Assembly (NCBI GenBank): GCA_003194525.1
Contig: NBIV01000279.1
Coordinates: 1-64,000 of the forward strand
Direction of reading: 5' to 3'
Length of the DNA: 64,000 nucleotides
Source: Gracilariopsis chorda
Taxonomy: Eukaryota > Rhodophyta > Florideophyceae > Gracilariales > Gracilariaceae
The notes below the pieces were generated by a model, which was not told the DNA's origin, made no database searches, and was given only the letters and a program-made list of their open reading frames with translations. The position numbers and the translations under genes were made by a program. Positions 44,129 through 53,879 of this stretch are shown piece after piece (the first letter of the stretch is position 1; every line of letters begins with the position of its first letter).

Positions 44129-45820
44129 ATGGGTATTAAAGCGACGGTGGTGTATGATGCTCCACATCATACGGTTGTTGTGCTCCGGACAGAGAGCAAT
44201 AACGTCATTAATCGTTATTCAATCCTCGAAACAGTTAGTTCCTTCACTCAACATTGCGACTCCCTTCGTGGCGTCGCAAACACTGTGACACAAGTTTGCG
44301 CTCTCCGGGGTGACCCACCTTACATTGATTACACAGTTGTTGGTTCCCGTTTCTGTTTTATCGTCGTTCGGGATGAAGAAACAGCCCAATTTGATCTAAG
44401 CTATGATGTACATAACGCAATGAAGCGCTTTGAAAGTGCCATTTTCAATGTTGCGGAAGCACTAGAAGCCCGTTCTGTTGATCTTTTGCTACGGTTCATG
44501 AGGCAGCTGGTTACGCGTTACACGGCGACTTTCCCCCGAATTTCAGGGAAGGGAAGCCGTCCAAGACAAGGAATTTGTCCATTTCGAGCTCACAACGTTC
44601 ATCAGATACAAATGAACCGAAGAAAAAGAACAGTCTATTCGGGCGCATAGGTTCTGCACTCAAGTCCTCCTCCGATTCCGTTAAGAAGAATATAAGGCAA
44701 GAAGCACTTTCGACCGCACCATCAGAAGCATCTCCTAGTGCTGCGCTCTTCGGATCCAAGGCTGCACTTGATAGTGCTGCGCTCTTTGGATCACAGGCTG
44801 CACTGGATAGTGGTGCGGGAGATCTGCACCTTCCTGGCACGGTTTTCAAATGGACATATTTTGCCCCCTTGCAATCAGAAGAAAGTGATTTGAAGTGGTT
44901 CGTTGATCTCATTAGAGGGCAGGGTGTAGAAGACGTTGGTGCAGACCTCCCAAAACTCCGTGGTAATGTGTCTACGCAGCTCATCTTCCTCGGTACCGAT
45001 TCCGCAAATCCAGATACCTGAGCAGTGTCTCTGGTTCCTTCCAAAGACCGGCCGGGTAGTACTCTGTTACAGACACCATTGTCTCATAGTATACATTTTT
45101 AGTCTCCAGAGTCGATGGCTGTCCAGAGCAACACCGCAGCTACTACCAAGACGGCTTCCGTGGTGGTGCAAAGTGTGAACTCGACACCCCAAACTGGTTC
45201 TATCTCTGGTAAGAAGAGCACGGGTATGGGCGTGAGTTCTGCGCAAGCGTCAAAAGAGCAGAAGAACAGCAATTCGAACCCCTCCTCCGTGCACATCAAT
45301 CCTCACGGTAATAGTACTCCCAGCAAAAGTGAAGGGTTTGCTGTAGAATCAATAGAGTCCGTAAAGGACAACGCATCTGTCCTGTCTTCTTCGAATCAAC
45401 AAGAGCAAGACTTGGCTGTTCGGTCCCACATTAACGAATTCGCGCGTTCAATGCAAACAGGAGACTTTCCAACAACAGGTATCAAGCACGCTGAAGTCCC
45501 TCTCCACAGTGAACCCGCGCAGCGAGCGTGAGACTGTGACTTGCGCACACTACTTCCTTGCCACAAAGATTCTGTGCCGTAACTCTGCCCTCGAGAGAGA
45601 GCTGTCAGCAGTTGTACCGGATTCAGCTGAAGCAGTCCGAAACCACATTGAATCTGGACTCCTCACGATGTTCCTCCCACGGCACCGTGTAGCTGCAATG
45701 AAGCTTGCCATTGAAAAGAATGGTATTGTGGGTAGCTACGGTATGTGTGCGAGAGGGCTGCGGGAGCTAACTGAGCAAGCGCCAGAGCGAGCGAAAGCAG
45801 AACTAGAAACCAAACCTTGA
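44129..45820 (+). pseudogene. unassigned host gene, probably decayed or multi-exon
   Basis: Four consecutive pieces look like real protein. The first (44,129 to about 44,520) is a compact domain: IKATVVYDAPHHTVVVLRTE, SRFCFIVVRDEE, HNAMKRFESAIFNVAEALE and DLLLRFMRQLVTRY. After a frame change near 44,520 comes a Ser/Lys-rich hinge with a repeated ALFGS-AALDS unit and a second domain ending DLPKLRGNVSTQLIFLG (to 45,021). After two in-frame stops comes a Ser/Thr/Asn-rich stretch (45,115-45,531). After another frame change the end (45,509-45,820) is helical: FLATKILCRN, HRVAAMKLAIEKNGIVGSYG and CARGLRELTEQAPERAKAEL. The order fits one gene, either broken or with introns I cannot place. I do not recognise the family. 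Confidence 0.45.
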
Positions 45821-46129
45821 GTTTGTGTGCGCAATGGGGAAACAAACAAACATAAGCCTCCGACTAACCGTATTTGCTACGCCTCATGGCAGTTAGTTCC
45901 ATCTCCCTAGGGAAAATGCTCAGTCTGCCAAGCTTTGTTCCACGCTGTATCTGCTGGTGTGTCGCACGTACCGTTACGTGGTGTATGCTACGTGGGTATA
46001 GTCCACAGTACGGTATAAGACGAGACACGGCTTCTTCAATTAGAAGACATAATAACTATCTCCGATATTACTTCGAAGGGTTGTTTGGATACAGAACGCA
46101 CCCAGTCTACCAGCGTTGAAATTATTGTC
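45821..46129. other. intergenic, nothing recognised
   Basis: The only open frame (45,874-46,119) shows no protein character. Confidence 0.35.
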
Positions 46130-46612
46130 ATCCCTGCGCTCCCCTTCATAGAAGCCATGCCGGTACCCACAGTTTCGGATGCGTAGTTCAAAACATGCAA
46201 TGTGCAAGACCTACTCTACTCACAGGTCCAAGCTCACTGCCATAAATGCATCCAATAGGGCGTATGAAGACTTTCATCCGTCAGAAGACTCAACTGCGAC
46301 TCGATCATTTGCAAGTCCACCTCCTCTCTCAAAACTGCGCCGTTCACATGGGTTGCGAAATTTGTTATAGAACTGCATACTGCTTTGGAAATGTGCCTGA
46401 AGTCAAACGACCACCTTCATGCGGTAGTGGTTAAGGTCTTGGAGGCGCTCGAAGAAGCAGCAAATTCTAAGATAGAGGCAGCTCAAAACTTGTTACAACT
46501 TTGGCCTGATACTTCGATCCCCCTTAAATTTGTGGAACCGCTGTTAACTCCAAACCCTACAGAGAAGCAAGAACGCTCTAGAGCTGCGAATATATACTTA
46601 AGAACTACATAA
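46130..46612 (+). pseudogene. second Tra1/TRRAP-like fragment
   Basis: The best part is the frame 46,385-46,612: HLHAVVVKVLEALEEAANSK, LLQLWPDTSIPLKFVEPLLTP and NPTEKQ. It repeats, in DNA as well as in protein, the end of the fragment at 40.8-40.95 kb (SIRLNFMERLLTPISTEKQ). The same frame extends upstream through stops (FVIELHTALEMCLKSN). In Tra1/TRRAP this corresponds to the helical stretch that reads like ALEVWPNANVKFNYLEKLL in plants, from memory. Its stop overlaps the end of the minus-strand hAT tail. It is a dispersed partial duplication, not a working gene. Confidence 0.6.
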
Positions 46613-46848
46613 CAATAAACTGCCGATTATATTGTTCTAGAATGGCTTCCATCTCGACCATGTCAGGGAGTGGCAAAGAGTCATCGTTGACTTCCTCCCA
46701 ATCCAGTTCTCCTTGTAATTCCTCACTGTCCCATAGTTCTACACCAGCGTGGCTGAGAACTCCTTCCATTCCTTCATTTTCTTCTGCAGTCGCAGGGGCT
46801 TCGATGAGCTCATGGTCTGTGTTGGCACGCCCTTTTGTACCCCTACAC
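46605..46848 (-). pseudogene. C-terminal tail of a hAT transposase, now separated from its body
   Basis: On the minus strand, beginning at the target-site duplication next to the family-1 LTR, an open frame reads RGTKGRANTDHELIEAPATA, then a strongly acidic tail with WDSEELQGELDWEEVNDD and ILEQYNRQFIVM before a TAG stop at 46,605-46,607. Its reading frame matches, across the shared GTGTA, that of the hAT dimerisation domain ending at 50,758. This is taken as the end of the same transposase gene, parted by element B and a later inversion. Confidence 0.7.
46844..46848. repeat. target-site duplication of element B, 3' side (TACAC)
   Basis: TACAC abuts the outer end of the minus-strand family-1 LTR. 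Read on that strand it is GTGTA, identical to the five bases before the family-1 LTR at 50,759. Confidence 0.85.
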
Positions 46849-47670
46849 TGTGGTGCAACGCCCCAAAGGGAACAAACACCGAAAAACGTTCGGGATCTTT
46901 CCTCCGTGGAGGTGAAACCAGCTTGGTAGAGCCCCTCTAGGGGTGGCACAGCGGAGCCGGTTTGTAAGACCGAGGCCACCCTTTGCGACTAGCGCAAGAG
47001 GGTTTAGGACAAGAATCGGTATCTGAGAGAGCGGGAATGCGTCCTCGCCATAGGTTTCCACGTAAATGGCGGTGTGTGAGCAGATGGGCACACGAGAGCC
47101 GCGGATAGCGGGAGGTGCTCCCCTGAAAAGGGGAAAAAGAAAGGGCGGTGAGGAGGAAGAGAGGACGAAGTGAGTCGCGAGAGCGACGGGGGCGAACAGC
47201 GATGCCGGTAACAATATATCTATACAGGGCGAAACACCAATGCAATTCGAATAATATGACTCCCAGTGATGGGTCCCTTTAGATGTGCAAGGGGGTTATA
47301 TGTCCCATGGTTCACGGCGTTTCCCTCCAAGGAGGAGTAGAGCACGCTCGCAAGCGTTAACAACTAGAGCCAATTCCCCAGGTTGGGGTTCCTTGTTAGG
47401 GAAGGTTTACTGGTGCGACGGCAGTGCGCCGTCGCACTAAGTACTAGCTTCCCAGAAATGGGTGTGAAAATAATAACTAAAATCAACTAAAATACTCCAC
47501 ATTTCGTGGAAACATCCACTACTGTGGCCAACCGCCAATTGACCCAAAACCATGTCCCACGTGCCCATATCCACCATAGTGGGGCGTAGTTCATATACAC
47601 ACTACACAACCGATAATATCAGGGAAGCATTCAAGTACCAAGAATCCCTCCCTGAGGGCGTTGCACTTCA
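46849..47670 (-). repeat. family-1 LTR, 3' LTR of element B displaced by inversion
   Basis: This LTR is 822 bp in minus orientation and begins TGAAGTGCAACG with a polypurine tract (47,671-47,682) directly before it, so it is a 3' LTR. It differs from the LTR at 50,759-51,583 at roughly one base in twenty, by eye. The shared TSD indicates that both belong to one insertion. Confidence 0.9.
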
Positions 47671-47873
47671 TATCCCCCCTAAGACGGGAAAACGACCGCG
47701 GACGCGGAGGATTCCCAGTTGAAAATGGGTGATAAAAGCGCGTGCGCTGTCTCCGGTTCTCCTGTAAATCCCTCTGCACCACAGTCACCACTCCCTGCTA
47801 CTGCAGCTGTTATTTCTTCTCTTCGCCTCCGCTCTTCCTCGTCACCGAGCGCTCTCCGACAAACAACAACCAC
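47671..47873 (+). pseudogene. polypurine tract and first part of element B's antisense frame
   Basis: After the polypurine tract a plus-strand start at 47,725 reads MGDKSACAVSGSPVN, the beginning of the antisense protein (MGDKSKCFVSGSPVN in A). The sequence stops at 47,873, where the family-2 LTR begins. The last bases ACCAC resemble ACCAT, which (on the minus strand) borders the other family-2 LTR at 61,320. Confidence 0.85.
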
Positions 47874-48744
47874 TGTAGTGCAAACTGCGAACGTGGCACA
47901 GACACGAGCCGCGTCGCGGAAGCACCACCAAGGTGTTCAAGCTTGCTCTCAATGAGAGGCGGCACAGCGAGAGAGCCCTCTGATAGGGTCGACACGAGCC
48001 GGGTGTAAATCCGGGCGACCCCGTACTGGGCGTGCAGTCAGAGGGTAAGAACCGGCCAAGCAAGCCGACTCCGTCGGAGAATCCACGAGAGGTGGTAGCA
48101 CAGTACCCAGCCCAACGGTTGTGGGACAAATGATCAACAAACAAGCCGCACTTGCGGAGCGCAGACTCGCGAGAGTGGGAAATCAGATCCCTATACGATG
48201 GGGGCCAACCTGTATAACAGGGCAGAGAAACAGAAGCCGTATGACGGAAGAAACCTATAATAGGCAAAAGAAACAATAAAGAAATAGCCGTAACGACGGT
48301 TCAGGACTCCTCAAAGACGGAGGCAGGTTGCTCAACCCGGTGTTGCGGCGGTATTCCCCGGGAGGGGTTAGTGACCGTGCGCAAGCGGCTAGATGAACAG
48401 AGCCCAGTTCCTCCTTGAGGTTTACTTCTCCGTACAGTGGCGGCAGTGCCGCCACTTATATACGGCACTTCAACATATTAAAATAAATATCTAGAAATAT
48501 CTAGCCATCCGGCAAGGCCGGCTACTGTAGTACAGATGTGCAACCGTGGCAAGCTTGCCACGGCGCACCCGTCATCGGGCCAATATCGGCACACGTGGCC
48601 ACAATTACTACCCTTCCTAGGGACACCCCCAAATGGGGCTAGTGAAGCTAATACCATTCATAACCACGGTTGTGGCAGCCGGGAGCGGATCAAATCCTTA
48701 TGAAGACCGATTGCGGCATACCCTCGACGGGCCATTGCACTACA
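47874..48744 (-). repeat. family-2 LTR, left copy (minus), inversion boundary
   Basis: This LTR is 871 bp, with ends TGTAGTGCAA and TTGCACTACA. It has the same length as, and seems essentially identical to, the plus-strand LTR at 61,321-62,191. Its two flanks belong to different elements: the antisense frame of B on the left and integrase G on the right. No TSD is shared across it, as expected of a recombinant LTR. Confidence 0.93.
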
Positions 48745-50434
48745 CACGCCGGTGGACGGAAACTTTACCTCACGTTGCGACGGAGTTACTATTGGCCAGC
48801 CATGGCTGTGGACTGCTACGCGACTGTGCGGTCATGCACGGAGTGTGCCAAAAACCGGGTCAAACTCCGGAAGCACTCAACGAAGTTGAAGTTATTTCCA
48901 GCACGGGCCCCTCTCGAGTTTGTCGCAATTGACCTCTTGGGACCGCTGCTCACCACAAAGCGTGGACATAAGTTTTTACTCGTTATCACGGATCGTTTCT
49001 CCAAGTTGGTTCGCACCGTACCTTTACGGAAGATATCCGCTTTCGCGGTGGCGCAAGCCTTCGTTACCCATTGGGTATTTGTCTACGGACCACCGGTTAA
49101 CATTCTATCCGATAACGGAAAGCAATTCGCATCGCGATTCTTTGAGGACGTGTGTCGGATTCTCGATATCAAGAATCTGTTCACAACGACCTACCACCCC
49201 CAGTGTAATGGGCAAGTCGAGCAGTTTAACCGAACGCTGTTAGCCTCTCTCCGTTCTTACGTTGCTGATCACCCCAAAACATGGGACCTGTACACTGACG
49301 CCTTGACGTTTGCGTATAACACACAGGTACACCATACAACGGGTTTGACTCCATTTGAATTGGTACTTTCGCGTCATCCGCCCGCTGTAGCGTTGAAACC
49401 CCAGCCTACGCTGGCAAACTTCCCTTCCGTGAAGGATTATCGCCAACGATGGAAAGCGTGGCTTACGAAGTTAATCCCGGTCGCCCGGAGCTCCATGACA
49501 CGAGCACAGGCCGCGTACAAGCGTGATTTTGACTCTCGTGTACGAGGTACAGCACCACCAATTAAGGAGGGTGACTACGTTTTCGTCCGTAAGGAGCACT
49601 GGAACCCTGATAAAGAGAAACGGCATAAGCTCTCACCCGTCGCGGACGGTCCCTACAAGGTCATATCAGTGGATAACGACACCTTAGTGGTGGAAATGAA
49701 CGACGCTCATGAGCGGATTTCCCACGATCGCGTTGTTATGGCACCGCCACCCTCCGTAGAGGTTGCTTACAAAGATGAGAACCAACACACACCAGTGGAA
49801 CAACCCACATCTGTGGTTAACAGGCCTTCTGTGTTGCCACACCCTTCAAGGGGACTCTCAGATATACCGTCCTTATCGGACGCAGGCCCGAATGGCCTTT
49901 CTTCTCTAACGCCACCGCGTGGTGTCTATCCCCGCAGTTTGGGCGCTTCTACCACTCCCCATGCCGCTCAATCTAAGGAGGGGGAGGAGAAGCCTAACTC
50001 TCGTCGAGAGACCGAAACCGCTTCGTTGCGTCATGACAACCATGGTGCACGGACCTCCGGAAACATCGAAAAGGACAATAGTGGACCGAGAAATCCGTCT
50101 ACTGAGGTGCCATCTTCGCATTTGCGTGCTACAGCTACCGCTGAACCCTCTCGAGGAATTTCTACCGCATCTGCGCCAGATCGCACTCCCCAGCGGGATT
50201 CTAGTCGTCAAAATGCACCACGCAGTGGGAAGTCTCTCGCCGAATTGAAATCGTTGCAGGTAACTATTCGCGTTCGCGATACTGAACCGGCTGTGCCGTC
50301 GAGCTTTGATCCGCATTCCATGGGTCACGGTTGGTCAACAACAGCTACGCTGGATAATGCAGAGCAGGCCCTCGCGGGATCCTCTGAGCCGACTACACCG
50401 AGCGTGGTAACTCCTACTGCACGGCAGAACACAC
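48745..50434 (+). pseudogene. Ty3/gypsy integrase fragment G
   Basis: The fragment enters within the integrase zinc region (GRKLYLTLRRSYYWPAM, CYATVRSCTECAKN). It continues through the DDE core (AIDLLGPL, ILSDNGKQF, NGQVEQFN) and the GPY module (VADGPYKVISVDNDTLVVEM) into a long disordered tail (VLPHPSRGLSD as in A and B). It is related to, but clearly different from, family 1. The visible part is open, but it is a fragment, cut by the LTR on the left and by the hAT boundary on the right. No chromodomain is reached. Confidence 0.88.
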
Positions 50435-50758
50435 CGGCCAAGCATTTTTTCGAAGAGTTTACTTTTACGCGAATGGAATGGAACATTGAACTAGACGATG
50501 AGAGTGGATGCCATATTCTTCTCGCATATGGAAACATGCCAGTCATGTACTGGATACAGAAGAAAAAGTGTTTATTGCAAATCTTTGCATTGCGTCTTCT
50601 TTGCGTGACCCCGTCTTCTTCCTCCGTTGAGCGAAGTTTCAGTGCTCAGAAATGCATTCGAACGTCCATACGAAACCCTCTTCACCCAGAAAAGGTGAAG
50701 AAGATTGTCTTTTGCGCATTTAACAGCGCCATCCTCAACTCAACGCGTTCTCCGTGTA
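50435..50758 (+). pseudogene. hAT transposase C-terminal dimerisation domain
   Basis: The frame reads MPVMYWIQKKKCLLQIFALR, then LLCVTPSSSSVERSFSAQK and HPEKVKKIVFCAFNSAIL. This is the hAT C-terminal dimerisation pattern (A-R-L-L-x-x-P-x-S-S-x-x-x-E-R-x-F-S ... L-S-P-E-x-V). The N-terminal and catalytic parts are absent; upstream the same frame runs into integrase G, which looks like a chance in-frame junction near 50,440. At 50,758 it is cut by element B, and its acidic tail is found at 46,605-46,848. No terminal inverted repeats were found. Confidence 0.85.
50754..50758. repeat. target-site duplication of element B, 5' side (GTGTA)
   Basis: GTGTA directly precedes the family-1 5' LTR and matches, as complement, TACAC at 46,844-46,848. 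Confidence 0.85.
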
Positions 50759-51583
50759 TGAAGTGCAACGCGTTCAGGGAGGGATTCTTGGTACTTGAAT
50801 GCTTCCCCGATATTATCGGTTGTGTATTGTGTATATGAACTACGCCCCACTGTGGTGGATATGGACAGGTGGGACACGGTTTTGGGTCAATTGGCGGTTG
50901 GCCACAGTACTGGATGTTGCCACGAAATGTGGAGTATTTTAGTTGATTTTATTTATTATTTTCACACCCATTTCTGGGAAGCTAGTACTTAGTGCGACGG
51001 CGCACTGCCGTCGCACCAGTAAACCTTCCCCAACAAGGGACCCCAACCTGGGGAACTGGCTCTAGTTGTTACCGCTTGCGCGCGTGCTCCACTCCTCCTT
51101 GGAGGGAAATGCCGTGAACCACGGGACATGTAACCCCCTTGCACATCTAAAGGGACCCATCACTGGGAGTCATATTATTCGAATTGCATTGGTGTTTCGC
51201 CCTGTATAGAGATATTGTTACCGGCATCGCTGTTCGCCCCCGTCGCTCTCGCGACTCACTTCGTCCTCTCTTCCTCCTCTCCGCCCTTCCTTTTTCCCCT
51301 TTTCAGGGGAGCACCTCCCGCTATCCGCGGCTCTAGTGTGCGCATCCGCTCACACACCGCCACTTACGTGGAAACCTACCTCTAGCGAGGACGCATTCCC
51401 GCTCTCGCGGATACCGATTCTTGTCCTAAACCCTCTTGCACTAGTCGCGAAGGGTGGCCTCGGTCTTACAAACCAGCTCCGCCGTGCCACCCCTAGAGGG
51501 CTCTACCCAGCTGGGTTCACCTCCACGGAGGAAAGATCCCGAACGTCTTTCGGTGTTTCTCCCCTTTGGGGCGTTGCACCACA
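50759..51583 (+). repeat. 5' LTR of element B
   Basis: This LTR is 825 bp, from TGAAGTGCAACG to TTGCACCACA. It contains a strong hairpin at 50,992-51,016 and several shorter ones, such as CCCCAACCTGGGG and CCCCTTTTCAGGGG. Confidence 0.95.
50992..51016 (+). promoter_or_regulatory. ten-bp perfect stem-loop in the family-1 LTR
   Basis: GTGCGACGGC and GCCGTCGCAC form a perfect 10-bp stem around a five-base loop. It lies about 40 bp after an AT-rich TTTATTTATTATTTT stretch that could serve as promoter. The stem is also present in the LTRs at 8.8 kb and 47.4 kb. Family 2 has an analogous hairpin next to its TATA box. Confidence 0.55.
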
Positions 51584-51586
51584 AAG

Positions 51587-51604
51587 TGGTCTCCCGACCT
51601 AGAA
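51587..51604 (+). other. primer binding site of element B
   Basis: TGGTCTCCCGACCTAGAA lies three bases after the LTR. It is complementary to a tRNA 3' end whose last bases are GGGAGACCA. C1-G72 with A73 is the eukaryotic tRNA-Tyr signature. Confidence 0.87.
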
Positions 51605-51688
51605 TCGGTTTTTGTTTTCCCTCTTACGAGGTTTGTTTTCACTCACCGGAAGTTCCGTGATCGTATCCCGTCGTAACGGTATTTTCTC

Positions 51689-53862
51689 ATGTCAAGAAAT
51701 CCCTCCGATGTGGAGCCAGTGGTGACGTGTAGTCGCTCCCGCGACAACGCGGACACTTCCAAAGTTCGGTTCGTACCCCGTATCCCTATACGGACAAGTT
51801 CCAGCCGTGCTGGCGCCGCTTCATCGCGGAATGATACCCCCGACCGGGAACCCCGGAACCTCCTTTTGCCCTCGTTATCACCCCCGCAGGGGAATGCAGC
51901 ATCGACTCCCGCTGTTGCCGCAGTGCCCCAGGCACCCCACCCTGCTCCCGCTGTCGCGGCTTCAAGCCCCCGTGGAACGGGCGATAACACCCCCCAGGGG
52001 ACTTCCCTGGAATCCCAGGTCCGCGCTCTGTGGACCGCCCATGACACCCTTGTAGGGGAACTAACATCCCTCCAAGAGGTGGTCTTGGCAACTCCCGTAA
52101 AGGAGGTTGCCGAGGAACTCCGTATGTTACGGTCTGACGTCAACTCCGTGTTGGAGAGTTTGGGACAACCTGCCCTTTCATCGAAGGAGTTGAAGCCCGA
52201 TTTGATCGGATTGGTGCCCGCCTGGAGACGCTGGAGCAGTTCGTCCTCATGGACAAACCATCCACGGATGATCCAGTAAACGAGGCATCGCACAACAACC
52301 AGCTTGCTGGGAAGAAGAAACGCCGTCATCGACGGAAACCCCACCGAATATATTCGGACTCTGATTCTTCGACATCGTCGGACTCATCCCGAAACCATTC
52401 GGTTAGCTCGAGCTCCTCGGACTCCGACTCGGAGGACGAGAAGCGAGGCTACTCCTCCCGCTCGAAGCGGTCATCGGCCACTGAAGGTGTGATCCGAACC
52501 CGCCAGAAGGGGAGAAGACACCCCGGTCTCCGGGAATTGAAACCGACAAACCCGGATTATCGGAAGCTTTTATCATACCGGTATTACCGGCTCGAAGATT
52601 CGTCACTTGGACGTACGCCCCGTGGTACGGGAAAGGTGCGAGAATGCATTAAGCGAATGCAGCTCTCGCTCCGCAACCAGTATTTTACTGGAGAGGACCC
52701 AGTCCTGGTACTGGATTTCTTATCCCGCTTCGTAGCCGAGGCTGATATCCTCGGTATGAATGAGGGACAAGCCTATTTGGCTTTACCGTATTTCCTACGG
52801 GGAGTGGCGGAGTACCAATACAACTCTGTCAGAGGATCTTCTCGTGCCTCCGAGGGAGGGGTTACTTGCTGGCCGGAGGCTGTGCAGTATCTTCTGCGCT
52901 GCTACGCCAAAAACACCGCTACGCAGCAGGCTATCCTCGCTTTGCGAGATACACGCTAGCGTGCTGGAGAGACCGAGACCGATTACTCGGTGCGCCTTAA
53001 CAAGGCTTTCCACAGATGTGGTAACGTATACCCCGCTGGGGAGCGCAGTACCATGTTCATCGATGGTCTTGACCCGGCAATCCGGAGTTTAGTTACCCGT
53101 TATCGGGAGGACAAGCGGAGGATTACCTATCTCGAGCTGGTCCAACACGCTCGAGCGGAAGAGGATGCACTTCGTGCAAGAACTCGGAACAATCGGTCTA
53201 AATCCGCCAAGGCGTTGTTGCTAGAAAGCGAAGCTTCCTCACTCCCGCTCACTGCGGATGAGAACCCTGGACAGGGATTTGATACCGTGCATTTAGTGCA
53301 GGGGGATGGTGTGTCGATACCCACCAGTGATTTGCCGTCGATGACGAAGATGACCCGTGATACGGGAACAGAAGATCCCGTTCTATACGGTGGTAACATT
53401 CGGGTCCAAGCCCAACGACTCCCGTTTTCAAACGGTCAATCCCGTTATCAACGGCCTGGATGGACTGACACCCGCCCTGCGGTTCGCTTCTCCGATACTC
53501 GGAATAATAATCTGCGTGTCGCGGTGTTGGCTCTCATTTGCCACCTGTGCTATACCCATGGACATACCTCACCTCAGTGTATTTGTTCACTGAAGGATAT
53601 GGCCAAGGTAGTGGCAAATTATGAGGCCCTCACTCCAGAGGAGAAACGTTCCGTCCCGACGGCTTCCTACCTCCGTGCTAAAACGGACTTTTCCCATACC
53701 CTACCACAGACCCCGCGTGCGCGGCAAGCTTCACATACCCCGATTCGGGGGATCACGCAACCATCCGTTGCAAACCCCGCTTATGCGAATAGAAACCCCC
53801 GTCAACGGGATGAAGCACTCGTTGTCGACGAAACCAACCCACCGCCGAAGGTGGAAAACTAA
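51689..53862 (+). pseudogene. gag of element B
   Basis: Regions in order: a basic, Pro-rich N-terminus; a coiled stretch (LESQVRALWTAHDTLVGELT, EVAEELRMLRSDVNSVLESL); a Lys/Arg then Ser/Asp-rich hinge around 52.3-52.45 kb; the capsid-like core (GLRELKPTNPDYRKLLSYRYY, FTGEDPVLVLDFLSRFVAE, WPEAVQYLLRCY) around 52.5-52.95 kb; its C-terminal part (NKAFHRCGNVYPAGER); and a CCHC knuckle, C-x2-C-x4-H-x4-C, near 53.54-53.58 kb. It forms the particle and binds RNA in this family. The pol frame begins a few bases after gag ends. Fossil with a few breaks. Confidence 0.9.
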
Positions 53863-53879
53863 CTGAGGGAGTCTCCTCT

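Noticed and set aside
46605-46979. Minus-strand frame of 124 codons starting inside the family-1 LTR
   Set aside because: Its first third is LTR sequence read by chance. Only the part below 46,849 is meaningful, as the hAT tail.
48670-50838. A 722-codon frame from the family-2 LTR through integrase and hAT into the family-1 LTR
   Set aside because: It crosses two LTR boundaries and two unrelated transposase types. It is a chance in-frame junction, not a fusion gene.
51587-51604. tRNA gene suggested by the tRNA-like 3' end
   Set aside because: Only 18 bases match, on the complementary strand and directly after LTRs. No cloverleaf is present.
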